This document shows, piece by piece, positions 45,151-53,909 of a stretch of 64,000 bases of DNA (the stretch's first letter is position 1; every line of letters begins with the position of its first letter). A program made the position numbers and the translations under genes. The notes under the pieces were generated by a model. The model did no database searches. It was not told the origin of the DNA and saw nothing but the letters and a program-made list of their open reading frames with translations. The stretch lies in assembly GCA_000381605.1 (NCBI GenBank), contig KB906755.1, positions 496,001 through 560,000 on the forward strand. Direction: 5' to 3'. The DNA comes from Acidobacteriaceae bacterium KBS 89 (GTDB lineage Bacteria > Acidobacteriota > Terriglobia > Terriglobales > Acidobacteriaceae).

Positions 45151-47577
45151 ATGACAAATCAACCAAAAAAAGCGCTGAGCGGCGATGTTCGCAAGCTACC
45201 CATGATGCCGATTCGTGACATGGTCATCTTCCCCCATATGATGACTCCGTTTGTTGTCGGCCGCGAGTCCAGTGTGAGGGCTCTGGAAGAGGCGTTGTCG
45301 GGTGACAGGAAGATTTTTCTGGCGACGCAGCACGACGCGTCGGTCGACGAGCCGAGCGCGGACGACATTTACGACACGGGTACCATCGGCAATATCGTCC
45401 AATCCGTGAAGATGCCAGATGGAAATATTAAAGTGTTGGTTGAAGGAGTGGAGCGGGCGAGGGCAACCGAGGTCAATGACGTTGACGGATTCTTTGTGGC
45501 GACCGTGCGCACTGGTCAGACGCATTTGGATTTGACGCCGCAGGTGGAGCAGCTGATGCAGCGCGTCCACTCCCTGTTTGAGCAATATGTGAAGCTGCAG
45601 CAATCGTTGAACTACGAGACCATGGCCGCGAGTGTGAGGGCGGATGAGCCCGCCAAGCTGGCCGATACGATCGCTGCCAATCTGCAGCTGTCAATTGAGG
45701 AGAAACAGCAGCTCCTGGAGGTCTTCGACCCGGAAAACCGGCTGGCGAAGGTTGCCGATGTGCTGGACGTAGCGATCGAGAAGCTGAATATGGATCGCAC
45801 CATTCAGTCGCGGGTGAAGCGGCAGATGGAGAAGGCGCAGAAGGAGTATTACCTCAACGAAAAGATCAAGGCAATCCAGAAGGAACTTGGACGCGGAGAG
45901 AAGTCCGAGTTTGACGAACTGAAGAAGAAGATTGAAGCGGCGGGAATGCCGAAGGATGTACTCGAAAAGTCGCTGCAGGAGCTGAAGAAGCTGGAGGCTA
46001 TGCCTCCGATGTCGGCTGAGTCGACAGTGTCACGGAACTATCTGGATTGGCTGCTGGCGGTGCCGTGGAAGAAGCGGTCGAAGGAGATTCGTTCCATTGA
46101 GCATGCCGAGCAGATTCTGAACGAAGATCACTATGGGCTGGAGAAGATCAAGGAGCGGATCCTTGAGTTTCTTGCCGTACGGCAGCTGGTGAAGAATCCT
46201 AAGGGATCGATACTTTGCTTTGTTGGGCCTCCGGGAGTCGGCAAGACTTCGCTGGGAATGTCGATTGCCAAGGCTACGGGGCGGAAGTTTGTACGGATGT
46301 CGCTGGGTGGAGTTCGCGATGAGGCGGAGATTCGTGGGCATCGGCGAACGTACATTGGTGCGTTGCCGGGGCAGATTATCCAGTCGATGAAGAAGGCCGG
46401 GACGAAGAATCCGGTATTCATGCTGGATGAGATCGACAAGATGGCGTCGGACTTCCGCGGTGATCCGGCGAGCGCGTTGCTTGAGGTGTTGGATCCGGAG
46501 CAGAATACTTCTTTCCAGGACCATTACCTGGATGTCGAATACGACCTTTCTCAGGTACTGTTCGTTGCGACGGCGAACGTTCTGCATACAATTCCGGGGC
46601 CGCTGCAGGATCGCATGGAGATCCTTCGGCTACACGGTTATACCGAGGTTGAGAAGCTGGAGATTGCCAAGCAGTATCTGGTGAAGAAGCAGCGTGAGGG
46701 CACGGGACTGACTGCAGAGCAGGTCGTGTTTGAGGACGATGCGCTCAAGCAGATCATTCGTGGTTACACGCGCGAGGCTGGTGTCAGAAACCTGGAGCGC
46801 GAGATCGGCAACGTTTGCCGCAAGGTTGCGCGGCGCGTGGTGAAGAACGGCTCTGAACACAAGGAGATTATTACCGGCGAGAACATCGGTGAGATTCTCG
46901 GCGTCGCGAAGTTTCGCGACTCGCAGGCGCATGAGAAGAGCGAGATTGGTCTCGTCACTGGCCTTGCCTGGACAGAGATGGGCGGAACAATTCTGCAGAC
47001 CGAAGTGCAGGTGCTCGACGGTAAGGGCAAGATGACCGCGACCGGTCAGCTGGGCGATGTGATGCAGGAGTCAGCGCAGGCTGCACTGACTTACATTCGG
47101 TCACGCTCGCATCATCTTGGGCTGGCGAAGGATTTTTATAAGAACGTCGATATTCACGTGCATGTGCCAGAGGGAGCCATCCCTAAGGATGGGCCGTCGG
47201 CGGGAATCACGCTGGCTACCGGGCTTGCGAGTGCGCTGACCAAGATCAAGGTGCGGCGCGATGTTGCCATGACCGGTGAGATTACGCTGCGAGGCAAGGT
47301 GCTTCCGATCGGCGGCTTGAAGGAGAAGCTGCTGGCGGCGCATCGTGCGGGCATCTTCGAGGCGATTGTGCCGGAGGAGAACCGCAAGGACCTGGCCGAC
47401 CTTCCGGAACTGATCAAGACGACCATGAAACTACACTTTGTCGAGGAGATGGATCAGGTGCTGAAGCTGGCGCTGGAAGGAAACCTGCCTGAGCTGCATG
47501 AAGAGACTCCCGAGGCGTTGACGCCTGTGTTGCCGGTTCCGGGGATCGATCTTCCGCAGCCTGTCGCGCATCAATAG
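45151..47577 (+). CDS. lon: ATP-dependent Lon protease
   Basis: Homo-oligomeric AAA+ serine protease for damaged and regulatory proteins. 808 residues. The LAN domain begins [19 protein letters not shown], a coiled-coil follows, Walker A is [17 protein letters not shown] (about 358), Walker [17 protein letters not shown], and the protease domain has the nucleophile Ser in [18 protein letters not shown] with the paired Lys in [18 protein letters not shown] at 45151 is preferred over GTG at 45148 because of spacing from GGAG. A strong terminator follows. Confidence 0.97.
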   Translation: MTNQPKKALSGDVRKLPMMPIRDMVIFPHMMTPFVVGRESSVRALEEALSGDRKIFLATQHDASVDEPSADDIYDTGTIGNIVQSVKMPDGNIKVLVEGVERARATEVNDVDGFFVATVRTGQTHLDLTPQVEQLMQRVHSLFEQYVKLQQSLNYETMAASVRADEPAKLADTIAANLQLSIEEKQQLLEVFDPENRLAKVADVLDVAIEKLNMDRTIQSRVKRQMEKAQKEYYLNEKIKAIQKELGRGEKSEFDELKKKIEAAGMPKDVLEKSLQELKKLEAMPPMSAESTVSRNYLDWLLAVPWKKRSKEIRSIEHAEQILNEDHYGLEKIKERILEFLAVRQLVKNPKGSILCFVGPPGVGKTSLGMSIAKATGRKFVRMSLGGVRDEAEIRGHRRTYIGALPGQIIQSMKKAGTKNPVFMLDEIDKMASDFRGDPASALLEVLDPEQNTSFQDHYLDVEYDLSQVLFVATANVLHTIPGPLQDRMEILRLHGYTEVEKLEIAKQYLVKKQREGTGLTAEQVVFEDDALKQIIRGYTREAGVRNLEREIGNVCRKVARRVVKNGSEHKEIITGENIGEILGVAKFRDSQAHEKSEIGLVTGLAWTEMGGTILQTEVQVLDGKGKMTATGQLGDVMQESAQAALTYIRSRSHHLGLAKDFYKNVDIHVHVPEGAIPKDGPSAGITLATGLASALTKIKVRRDVAMTGEITLRGKVLPIGGLKEKLLAAHRAGIFEAIVPEENRKDLADLPELIKTTMKLHFVEEMDQVLKLALEGNLPELHEETPEALTPVLPVPGIDLPQPVAHQ

Positions 47578-47595
47578 CGGAGCTTGCTGAACAGT

Positions 47596-47631
47596 ACAAA
47601 GGCCGAACCTTTGGGTTCGGCCTTTGTTTTT
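47596..47631 (+). terminator. Rho-independent terminator after lon
   Basis: ACAAAGGCCGAACC (47596-47609) pairs perfectly with GGTTCGGCCTTTGT (47614-47627), and a T-run (47627-47631) follows. It lies 18 bases after the lon stop. Confidence 0.92.
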
Positions 47632-47643
47632 GCACTTCGATCG

Positions 47644-47793
47644 CTAGACCGCGCGTCTGCCACCCACGAAATTCATGATGATGGATATCAAGGCGAAGAT
47701 GAGCAGCAGATGAATCAGGAAGCTGCTTACATGCAGGACAAAGAACCCGCCGAGCCAAAGCAAGACCAGCACTACAGCCAGAATGAGAAACAT
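47644..47793 (-). CDS. Small two-helix membrane protein (Lmo0937/DUF5670 family)
   Basis: A 49-residue gene. It begins MFLILAVVLVLLWLGGFFVL and ends MNFVGGRRAV: two hydrophobic helices joined by a short HVSSF turn and a basic C-terminus. This matches the Lmo0937/DUF5670 family of tiny membrane proteins, of unknown function, often seen near stress genes. AGG lies eight bases before ATG. It is convergent with lon across a terminator. Confidence 0.8.
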   Translation of the reverse strand: MFLILAVVLVLLWLGGFFVLHVSSFLIHLLLIFALISIIMNFVGGRRAV

Positions 47794-47958
47794 GAAATGA
47801 CCTACTTTCTTCGTACAGATTGGCGCACAGGGCGCGCTTGATGTATCAGGTCATAGGAGCCGAGGCGCTCTGGAATCGTTGCTCGGCCCGCGAAGATTCG
47901 CAAAGCGGTTCCTTTCTTGCCAGATACCCCGAGGGGTCCCCCCCCCCTATTGCCCGCG

Positions 47959-47987
47959 CGTAAACTATTTCGATTCAATAGTTTACG
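47959..47987. promoter_or_regulatory. Palindromic operator-like site
   Basis: CGTAAACTATT (47959-47969) and AATAGTTTACG (47977-47987) are perfect complements around 7 bases. The TAAACTA core recurs at the ABC-operon promoter near 48560, suggesting the same regulator. It lies in the 820-base gap 47794-48613. Confidence 0.5.
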
Positions 47988-48002
47988 AGGTGCCACTGTC
48001 TG

Positions 48003-48060
48003 CAAAATAGTCATAACAAATGAGTTGCGTCCAAAATAGTCCATCTAAATGAGTTAGCCC
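48003..48060. repeat. Two imperfect 29-base tandem copies
   Basis: Copies at 48003-48031 and 48032-48060 both begin CAAAATAGTC and share AAATGAGTT at the same offset. Nothing of this kind occurs elsewhere in the window; it may be a relic of a mobile element end. Confidence 0.65.
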
Positions 48061-48078
48061 CGGAACTATGCCGGGGCT
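48056..48078 (+). terminator. Hairpin in the gap before the ABC operon
   Basis: AGCCCCGG (48056-48063) pairs with CCGGGGCT (48071-48078), followed by TGCTTTGATTTC. The arm sequence is nearly that of the hairpin at 38587-38615. No gene ends here on either strand, so what it would terminate is unclear. Confidence 0.4.
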
Positions 48079-48272
48079 TGCTTTGATTTCGATCTATATA
48101 TCCAGTATAGCTGTCTGAGCAGAACTAATACGCCACGCGGATGTTGTTGATCGGTAATGGCTTAGGTGACTTGGGAACTTGACATGGGATTTTTGGGCGG
48201 AAATTGGGGGAAAATAAATTCGATGGGCGACAAAGGTAATAGAAAGAGCGCACTAGAGGCTTGGTGCGAAAA

Positions 48273-48300
48273 GTAGAGAAGCGGGTTTCCGCTTCCCTAC
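48273..48300. repeat. Hairpin in the non-coding gap
   Basis: GTAGAGAAGCGG (48273-48284) pairs with CCGCTTCCCTAC (48289-48300) with one mismatch. It is one of several stem-forming stretches in the gene-free 47794-48613 region. Confidence 0.4.
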
Positions 48301-48384
48301 TCAGATAAGACTGTGAGCGGCTTTCGGGTCGAAGTGACGATTCTTGATGGGTTCAGGAGAGCGGTTCGCGCCTCCGGGCGAATG

Positions 48385-48444
48385 CCCACATCTCAAAATC
48401 GAGATATGGGGTACCCGTTTTTTGTGGCCTCAACCAGATGTGGG
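48385..48444. repeat. Stem-forming intergenic repeat-like element
   Basis: CCCACATCTC (48385-48394) can pair with GAGATATGGG (48401-48410, one mismatch) or, through CCCACATCT, perfectly with AGATGTGGG (48436-48444). A T6 run lies between the two candidate arms. I recall similar ATGCCCACATCTC-type elements between genes of related genomes, but could not check this. Confidence 0.45.
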
Positions 48445-48553
48445 CCACCCTGCCAAGTGCAACAGCAGATCCCCTTCGGGAGACAACCAGAAAGACCAAG
48501 GCAATGAGATCATCCGGGCTTCCCTGTTCTGAGTCGTCGCGCTGAGTTGTTCG

Positions 48554-48599
48554 CTATGTAGTAAACTACTTGACTTTTACAAGATAGCAAACTACATAG
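48554..48599 (+). promoter_or_regulatory. Sigma-70 promoter embedded in an operator-like inverted repeat (ABC operon)
   Basis: -35 TTGACT (48570-48575), 17-base spacer and -10 TACATA (48593-48598). A perfect inverted repeat, CTATGTAGT (48554-48562) and ACTACATAG (48591-48599), brackets it, and GTAGTAAACTAC (48558-48569) is itself a palindrome just before the -35. A repressor bound here would block polymerase. AGGAAA lies 6 bases before the ATG at 48614. Confidence 0.7.
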
Positions 48600-48613
48600 G
48601 TATAGGAAAATCA

Positions 48614-49378
48614 ATGCTCGAACTTCGCAATGTGTATAAAAGCTATTCCAGTATTCCGGCAGTGGAGGACGTGAGTTTCTCTGCACGAGCCGGTGAAGTG
48701 ACTGGCTATCTTGGTCCGAACGGCTCAGGCAAGTCGACAACGATGAAGATGATAACCGGACTGATCGGGATGAGTTCAGGCTCAATCCTCTTTCAGGGGA
48801 GGCCCATTCAGGACGACCTGATGGCGTACAAGCAGCGCATGGGCTACGTGCCTGAGGAGCCGTACCTGTATGCCCACCTCAGCGGAGTTGAATATCTGGT
48901 CATGGTCGGGCAACTGAGGGATATTGCCCGGCGGGTGGCCTCCGAACGCATCGATGGGTTGCTGCGCTCCTTTGCTTTGTACGACGACCGGCATGTGCCG
49001 ATCTCGGCGTATTCCAAAGGAATGAGGCAGAAGGTCCTGCTGGCCGCGGCTCTGCTGCACAATCCCGAGCTTATTCTTCTGGATGAACCGTTTTCAGGTC
49101 TCGATATCGGCTCGGCCCTTATCCTGCGGAGTTTGATAGAGGAGCTCGCAAGCCGCGGAAAGGTGGTTCTGTTCAGCTCGCATGAGCTTCAAACCGTGGA
49201 GCGCATCTGTTCGCATATTGTGATTCTGCATCGCGCCAGGGTGGTGGCCGACGACTCGATAGAACGGCTGAGGACGTTGATGTCGGTACCTACGCTTGAA
49301 GGTATCTTTTCGCAGCTCGCCGTTGAGCAGGACCCTGCAGGGATTTCGAAACAGATTGCGGACCTCATCGATGCGTAA
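48614..49378 (+). CDS. ABC transporter ATP-binding protein
   Basis: ATPase of 254 residues. Walker A LGPNGSGKSTTMKMITGLIG, Q-loop GYVPEEPYLYAHLSGVEYLV, signature SAYSKGMRQKVLLAAALLHN (SKGMRQK variant), Walker B LILLDEPFSGLDIGSA and switch LFSSHELQTVERIC. The CcmA/NatA-like export subfamily fits; VLFSSHELQTVE is typical of it. It is paired with the following membrane gene by an 8-base overlap. Transcription probably depends on the operator-like promoter just upstream. Export substrate unknown; YtrB-type systems are a structural parallel. Confidence 0.92.
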   Translation: MLELRNVYKSYSSIPAVEDVSFSARAGEVTGYLGPNGSGKSTTMKMITGLIGMSSGSILFQGRPIQDDLMAYKQRMGYVPEEPYLYAHLSGVEYLVMVGQLRDIARRVASERIDGLLRSFALYDDRHVPISAYSKGMRQKVLLAAALLHNPELILLDEPFSGLDIGSALILRSLIEELASRGKVVLFSSHELQTVERICSHIVILHRARVVADDSIERLRTLMSVPTLEGIFSQLAVEQDPAGISKQIADLIDA

Positions 49379-51062
49379 GCCCCTCGATTTAGAGAAGCGC
49401 CAGTTTCTCGTGCTGTATCGATCGTTTCTGATGCGGGTTATCGACCTGGAGCTTCTGTCCGCCGATGCGGACACGGCCAGACTGCTTGGGCAGTTTGCGG
49501 CGTCGTTTGCAGGATTGAGCTACATGTTCACGTTCTGGCTGATCTTTGCGGGAGGAGGATTTTCGAAGGACTTCCTTTGGACGATGGAGCACTTCCTGAT
49601 TGCTACGACGATGGTGGTCGTCAGCCTCTTCTCGGTCCTGTGCTGGGAGTCCATCTTTCCGGACAAGCGCGACATCCTGGTGCTTGCTGCCTTACCGATT
49701 CGTACCATTACACTCTTTCGCGCAAAACTGGCAGCCCTGATTTCAGCGCTGAGTCTATCGGTGCTTTCTCTGAACATCTTCTCCGGTCTTGTCTGGCCTT
49801 TTCTGTTTTCTTCCACGAACGGTGGCGGCTATTTCGGCGTGATCCGGTCGCTGGCCGCGTATTGGATCACGATGGCGCTGGCTGGGTTGTTTATGTTCTG
49901 CTGCGTACTTGGAGTTCAGGGTGTGACCTCGCTTGTGTTGCCGCGGCAGCAGTTTTTGCGTCTGTCGGCGTCGTTGCAAGCGGGTGCATTCTTCGTTTTC
50001 TTTGGCGGGTACATTCTTGAACCTTCGCTGGAAACGCCCAAGGCTCTGGCTGCTCCAGAAAACCAAGGACTGCTTGCTTGTTTACCGTCGTACTGGTTTT
50101 TCGGACTGTTTCAGCAGCTCAACGGTTCGATGGTCCCAGAGTTTGTACCGCTGGTGAAGCAAGCCTGGGTGGGGATAGAGGTCGCAGTGTCCGTTGGCGC
50201 CGCCTCAGTGCTGTTGGCTTACTTTCGAACCATGCAAAAGACCATTGAAGAGCCGGATATTGTGCCTGGAACACCTCGGAGTACCCGATCGGTACGGTTA
50301 GGGTCCTTGCTGCAGACCTGTGTGGCACTGTTCAGTTTCCGAACCCTGGTGCGCAGCCGTCAGCATCGAGTATTGCTCTGCTTTTATCTGGGAACTGGTT
50401 TCGCAATCGTGCTTGCCTACGTGAAAACACCGCTTGGACAACAGGGATTTCTGTATGGGTCGAGCAGCGATGCGGTGGATGTTGCGTTTCTGGTGGCGAG
50501 TCTGTGGATGATCTGTTTTGTGGTGATCGGCGTTCGAGTAGTGATAGCCATGCCGCATACACTGCGGGCGAACTGGATCTTTCGGATGACTGAGACTCGG
50601 GACGTAGGCAAGTACTTGTCGGCGGTTCGGAGATCACTGTTGATGATTGCACTGGTACCAGTGTGGCTCCTTATGGCTGGTCTGTTTCTTTTTCGGTGGC
50701 CCACCTGGCCGGTGGCGGGCCATCTCGCCGTACTTGGACTAGTGGGTGTGATTGTCGTTGAGTTGTGTCTGCAAGGGTTCCATAAATTCCCCTTCGCTTG
50801 TTCCTACCTGCCGGGTCAATCGAAGGTCCATGTTGTTTTCTGGGGCCTGCTTCTTGTGCTTGTACCGTTGAGCGCGGCTCGAGTTGAGAGTGAGATTTTG
50901 CACAGGCCATTCAGCTATTTATGCATGATCGCTGCACTCTCCGCGATTGCGGCTGCTACGCGATGGGGGACACGCGCAGGCGTCAAGTCGACAGACGCGT
51001 TAGTGTTCGAGGAGGAGTATCCTCCGGAGCTTTTGGCTTTGGGATTGGACGGAGCTAAGTAA
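49371..51062 (+). CDS. ABC transporter membrane subunit of unknown substrate
   Basis: About 563 residues from ATG at 49371, overlapping the ATPase stop by 8 bases; a longer frame to 49296 lies inside the ATPase gene. Twelve or so hydrophobic helices, e.g. LSYMFTFWLIFAGGGFSKDF, FLIATTMVVVSLFSVLCWES, VAGHLAVLGLVGVIVVELCL, and an internal soluble stretch at about 290-330. Charged EEEYPPELLALGLDG ends it. Layout suggests two halves in one chain acting with the ATPase. No known substrate signature. Convergent with the ADOP gene at 20 bases. Confidence 0.8.
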   Translation: MRKPLDLEKRQFLVLYRSFLMRVIDLELLSADADTARLLGQFAASFAGLSYMFTFWLIFAGGGFSKDFLWTMEHFLIATTMVVVSLFSVLCWESIFPDKRDILVLAALPIRTITLFRAKLAALISALSLSVLSLNIFSGLVWPFLFSSTNGGGYFGVIRSLAAYWITMALAGLFMFCCVLGVQGVTSLVLPRQQFLRLSASLQAGAFFVFFGGYILEPSLETPKALAAPENQGLLACLPSYWFFGLFQQLNGSMVPEFVPLVKQAWVGIEVAVSVGAASVLLAYFRTMQKTIEEPDIVPGTPRSTRSVRLGSLLQTCVALFSFRTLVRSRQHRVLLCFYLGTGFAIVLAYVKTPLGQQGFLYGSSSDAVDVAFLVASLWMICFVVIGVRVVIAMPHTLRANWIFRMTETRDVGKYLSAVRRSLLMIALVPVWLLMAGLFLFRWPTWPVAGHLAVLGLVGVIVVELCLQGFHKFPFACSYLPGQSKVHVVFWGLLLVLVPLSAARVESEILHRPFSYLCMIAALSAIAAATRWGTRAGVKSTDALVFEEEYPPELLALGLDGAK

Positions 51063-51082
51063 GGTCAGCGAAGCGCGATTCT

Positions 51083-53506
51083 TTACTCCGCTCTCAGGGC
51101 TTGCATGGGTTCTACTGAGGCTGCGCGGCGGGCGGGGACGAGGCAGGCTATGATTGCGGCGAAGAGTAGCAGCAGAGCGACGGACGCGAAGACCGAGATG
51201 TCCAGCTTGCCGATTCCGTAGAGTGTGCTCTGCATGCCGCGGCCGACGAAGTAGGCTCCGATAAGGCCGATCGCGAGCCCGACGCAGGAGAGCACCAGGC
51301 CCTCTCTGACGACAAGGGCGACGACGCGGCCGCGGTTTGCGCCGAGTGCCATGCGAAGGGCGATCTCGTGCGAGCGCTGCGCTACGGAGAAGGACATGAC
51401 GCCATAGACACCAAGCGCGGCGAGAAGAAGTGCCACAGCGGCGAAGCAAACGAAGAGGACGAGGGTGAAGCGGTCGTTGGAGAGAACCAACTCGCGGATC
51501 TCTTCCATGGAGCGGGGCTGGGCGAGGGCGATCTCGGGGTCGACAGCGTGGACGGCTGCGGCGATGCTTTTGACCATGGTGGCGGGGTCATTGACGGTGC
51601 GGACACCGATGCCTCCGCTGGTCCAGGGGATCTGCCAGAAGGGGATCTCCATCTCGGGTCGCGGGTCGCGGGAGTCGCGGCTATGGATGTTGTGGTAGAC
51701 GCCGACGATCTGCCACTCGACGGGTGGGCCGAGCTTGGCAACGCCGGGGATGAGTTGCTCGACTGAGACGCGCTGCTGGAGCGGGTCGACGTCTTTGAAG
51801 TACTTCTTCACGAAGTCTTCGTTGACGACTGCGACCTTGACGCTGGACGCAGTGTCCTGGTCGGTGAAGAAGCGGCCATTGACCATGCGAACGCCGAAGG
51901 TTTTGAGGAAGTCGGGCGTGACCATGCCGAAGCCGGTGTTTGGGCGCATGGAGGGATCGTTGAAGGCGGGCTTTCCGACGATGGTAAAGGGCATGCCAAA
52001 GCCGGCCCCGAAGAGAGGGAGGCCGGTCATCGCGGAGGCTGAGGTTACGCCAGGAACGGCGCTGACGCTCGAGAGGATCTGCTTGTAGTAGGCGATGATT
52101 TTTTCCGGTTCCTTGGGGCGCGAGTCGGGAACAGGAAGGTAGAAGGTGAGGACGTGGTCGGTGCGGATGCCGAGGTCGACGCGAAGTAGATTGAGGAAGC
52201 TGTGGATAGCCAGGCCGGCGCCGGCCAGCAGGGAGAGGGCGAGGGCGAACTCGCCGATGACAAGGGCCTGGCGCAGGCGATGGCGGCCCGCTCCTACGCC
52301 TGTGCGGTTGCCTTCTTTGAGCGATTCACCGGGATCGACGCGGGAGGCGTACCAGGCGGGAGCGCTGCCAAAGAGAAGACCCGCGAGGGTGGTGGCCAGG
52401 AGGGTGAAGAGCAGGATGGGAAGGTTGAGGTGGAGATCAGCTTCGTCCGGCAGCGTGCCGCGCGGCATGATGGCAGTGAGGCCCTGGAGCATGGCGTAGC
52501 CGACGCCGATGCCTAGGAGGCCTCCGGCGACTGCGAGCAATAAACTTTCGGTGATGAGTTGCTCGAAGATGGTTCTGCGGCTGGCTCCGAGTGCGCTGCG
52601 GACAGCGAGCTCTTTCTGGCGGGCGAGGCCGCGGGCGAGAAGCAGGTTGGCGACGTTGACGCAGGCGATGAGCAGGATGAAGGCTACGGCGCCGAGGAGA
52701 AGCCAGAGTGTCTGCTTGCGTTCGCTGGGGAGGAAGTCGTTTTTGAGCGGCTCGACGAAGACGCCCCAGCCCTTGTTGCTTTTCGGGTTGGCTTGAGCGA
52801 TGTGGGTGGCGACTGAGTCCATGTCGGCCTGCGCCTGCTGGACGGTGACGCCGGGTTTGAGGCGAGCGATGGAGAGGAGCCAATGGAAGTCGTGGTTGAG
52901 CTGCTCGGGTTTGAAGACGAGGGGCACGGCGAGTTGGGAGTTGCTGCGATCGTCGAGGCCTGGGGAGAGAACGCCGACAACGGTGTAGGGCTCGCTGTTG
53001 ATGCGCATGGATTGGCCGATGATTTTGGGATCGGAGCCGAGGTGCGTCCATAGCTTGTGGGTGAGGATGACGACGTGATCGCGACCCTCGACGCCTTCTT
53101 CGGGAAGAAAGTCGCGACCCATGAGGAAGGGACGGCCGAACATTTTGTAGAAGCCGGCGGTGACCTGTCGGCCGTCAATGTTTTCGGGCTGGTCCTTGCT
53201 GGCGATGTTGAAGGAGCCGCCGGTGAAGGCGTTGATGTCCTGAAAGCTAGAGTTTTCGCGCTTCCAGTCGGTGAAGTCTCCGGCGGAGATGCTGTTATGG
53301 AAGGTTTGGATCTTCGACCAGACGACGACGAGCTGGTCGGGGTCGGGGTATGGCATCGGGGCGAGGAGAGTGGCATAGTCCACGGTAAAGATGGCCGTGT
53401 TTGCGCCTATGCCGAGGGCCAAGGTGAGTAGAACTGTGAGGGCGAGGCCGGGGTTCTTCCACAGCGTACGGGTGGAGTAGCGGAGATTACGGAGGAAACT
53501 CGACAA
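51083..53506 (-). CDS. Acidobacterial orphan MacB/FtsX-type permease (ADOP family)
   Basis: Protein of 807 residues. It begins FLRNLRYSTRTLWKNPGLAL, then a helix LTVLLTLALGIGANTAIFTV. Two periplasmic MacB-core domains alternate with two FtsX helix sets (about 275-400 and 690-800, e.g. LFVCFAAVALLLAALGVYGV). Duplicated FtsX plus absence of a neighbouring ATPase is the mark of the acidobacterial duplicated orphan permease family, which occurs in dozens of copies per genome. Function unknown; possibly energised by a shared ATPase. Ends LVPARRAASVEPMQALRAE. Confidence 0.92.
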   Translation of the reverse strand: MSSFLRNLRYSTRTLWKNPGLALTVLLTLALGIGANTAIFTVDYATLLAPMPYPDPDQLVVVWSKIQTFHNSISAGDFTDWKRENSSFQDINAFTGGSFNIASKDQPENIDGRQVTAGFYKMFGRPFLMGRDFLPEEGVEGRDHVVILTHKLWTHLGSDPKIIGQSMRINSEPYTVVGVLSPGLDDRSNSQLAVPLVFKPEQLNHDFHWLLSIARLKPGVTVQQAQADMDSVATHIAQANPKSNKGWGVFVEPLKNDFLPSERKQTLWLLLGAVAFILLIACVNVANLLLARGLARQKELAVRSALGASRRTIFEQLITESLLLAVAGGLLGIGVGYAMLQGLTAIMPRGTLPDEADLHLNLPILLFTLLATTLAGLLFGSAPAWYASRVDPGESLKEGNRTGVGAGRHRLRQALVIGEFALALSLLAGAGLAIHSFLNLLRVDLGIRTDHVLTFYLPVPDSRPKEPEKIIAYYKQILSSVSAVPGVTSASAMTGLPLFGAGFGMPFTIVGKPAFNDPSMRPNTGFGMVTPDFLKTFGVRMVNGRFFTDQDTASSVKVAVVNEDFVKKYFKDVDPLQQRVSVEQLIPGVAKLGPPVEWQIVGVYHNIHSRDSRDPRPEMEIPFWQIPWTSGGIGVRTVNDPATMVKSIAAAVHAVDPEIALAQPRSMEEIRELVLSNDRFTLVLFVCFAAVALLLAALGVYGVMSFSVAQRSHEIALRMALGANRGRVVALVVREGLVLSCVGLAIGLIGAYFVGRGMQSTLYGIGKLDISVFASVALLLLFAAIIACLVPARRAASVEPMQALRAE

Positions 53507-53627
53507 TCGGACGACCTCACGGTTCCAGCTCGGTCTAACTATGACCTTGAAAATTACCTATGGTGAGCAGGATATTTGATTGTGAGGGTTGTTGGGCGAC
53601 CGTTACAGTTTTTTTGCGCGCCTCCGG

Positions 53628-53909
53628 TTATTCTGTGCCGCCGGCGATGGAGGGGATGAGCATGATCTCGTCGCCATCCTGGAAGGCGTAGGTTTCGCCG
53701 CCGAGGAAGCGAATGTCTTCGTCGTTGACGTAGATGTTAATGAAGCGACGGAGTTTTCCGTCTTCGCCTTTAATTTGGGTGGAGAGGGCCGGGAATGTCT
53801 GGTCGATGTCGGCGAGCAGACCAGGAAGATTGTCGGCGGCGGAGTTGAATTGTTTGCGGCCTTCGGTGTGGCGGGTGAAGGCTGCGGGTAGGGTGACTTT
53901 GATCGACAT
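53628..53909 (-). CDS. CysO-like sulfur-carrier protein with C-terminal GGTE tail
   Basis: Ubiquitin-fold protein of 93 residues (MoaD/ThiS group). The stretch KLRRFINIYVNDEDIRFLGG (residues about 52-71) closely resembles the mycobacterial CysO, and the C-terminus is LIPSIAGGTE. Sulfur carriers act as C-terminal Gly-Gly thiocarboxylates; here two residues (Thr-Glu) hide the GG, so a JAMM-type protease would have to trim them, as in Wolinella HcyS or pseudomonad QbsE. Its ATG overlaps the preceding threonine-synthase-like stop (TAATG), so the pair is co-translated. Role inferred: sulfur donor for homocysteine or cysteine. Confidence 0.85.
   Translation of the reverse strand: MSIKVTLPAAFTRHTEGRKQFNSAADNLPGLLADIDQTFPALSTQIKGEDGKLRRFINIYVNDEDIRFLGGETYAFQDGDEIMLIPSIAGGTE

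Noticed and set aside
48313..48532. Two overlapping 62-64-residue open frames in the gap before the ABC operon
   Set aside because: Fall in stem-forming repeat sequence, with no ribosome site or family resemblance.
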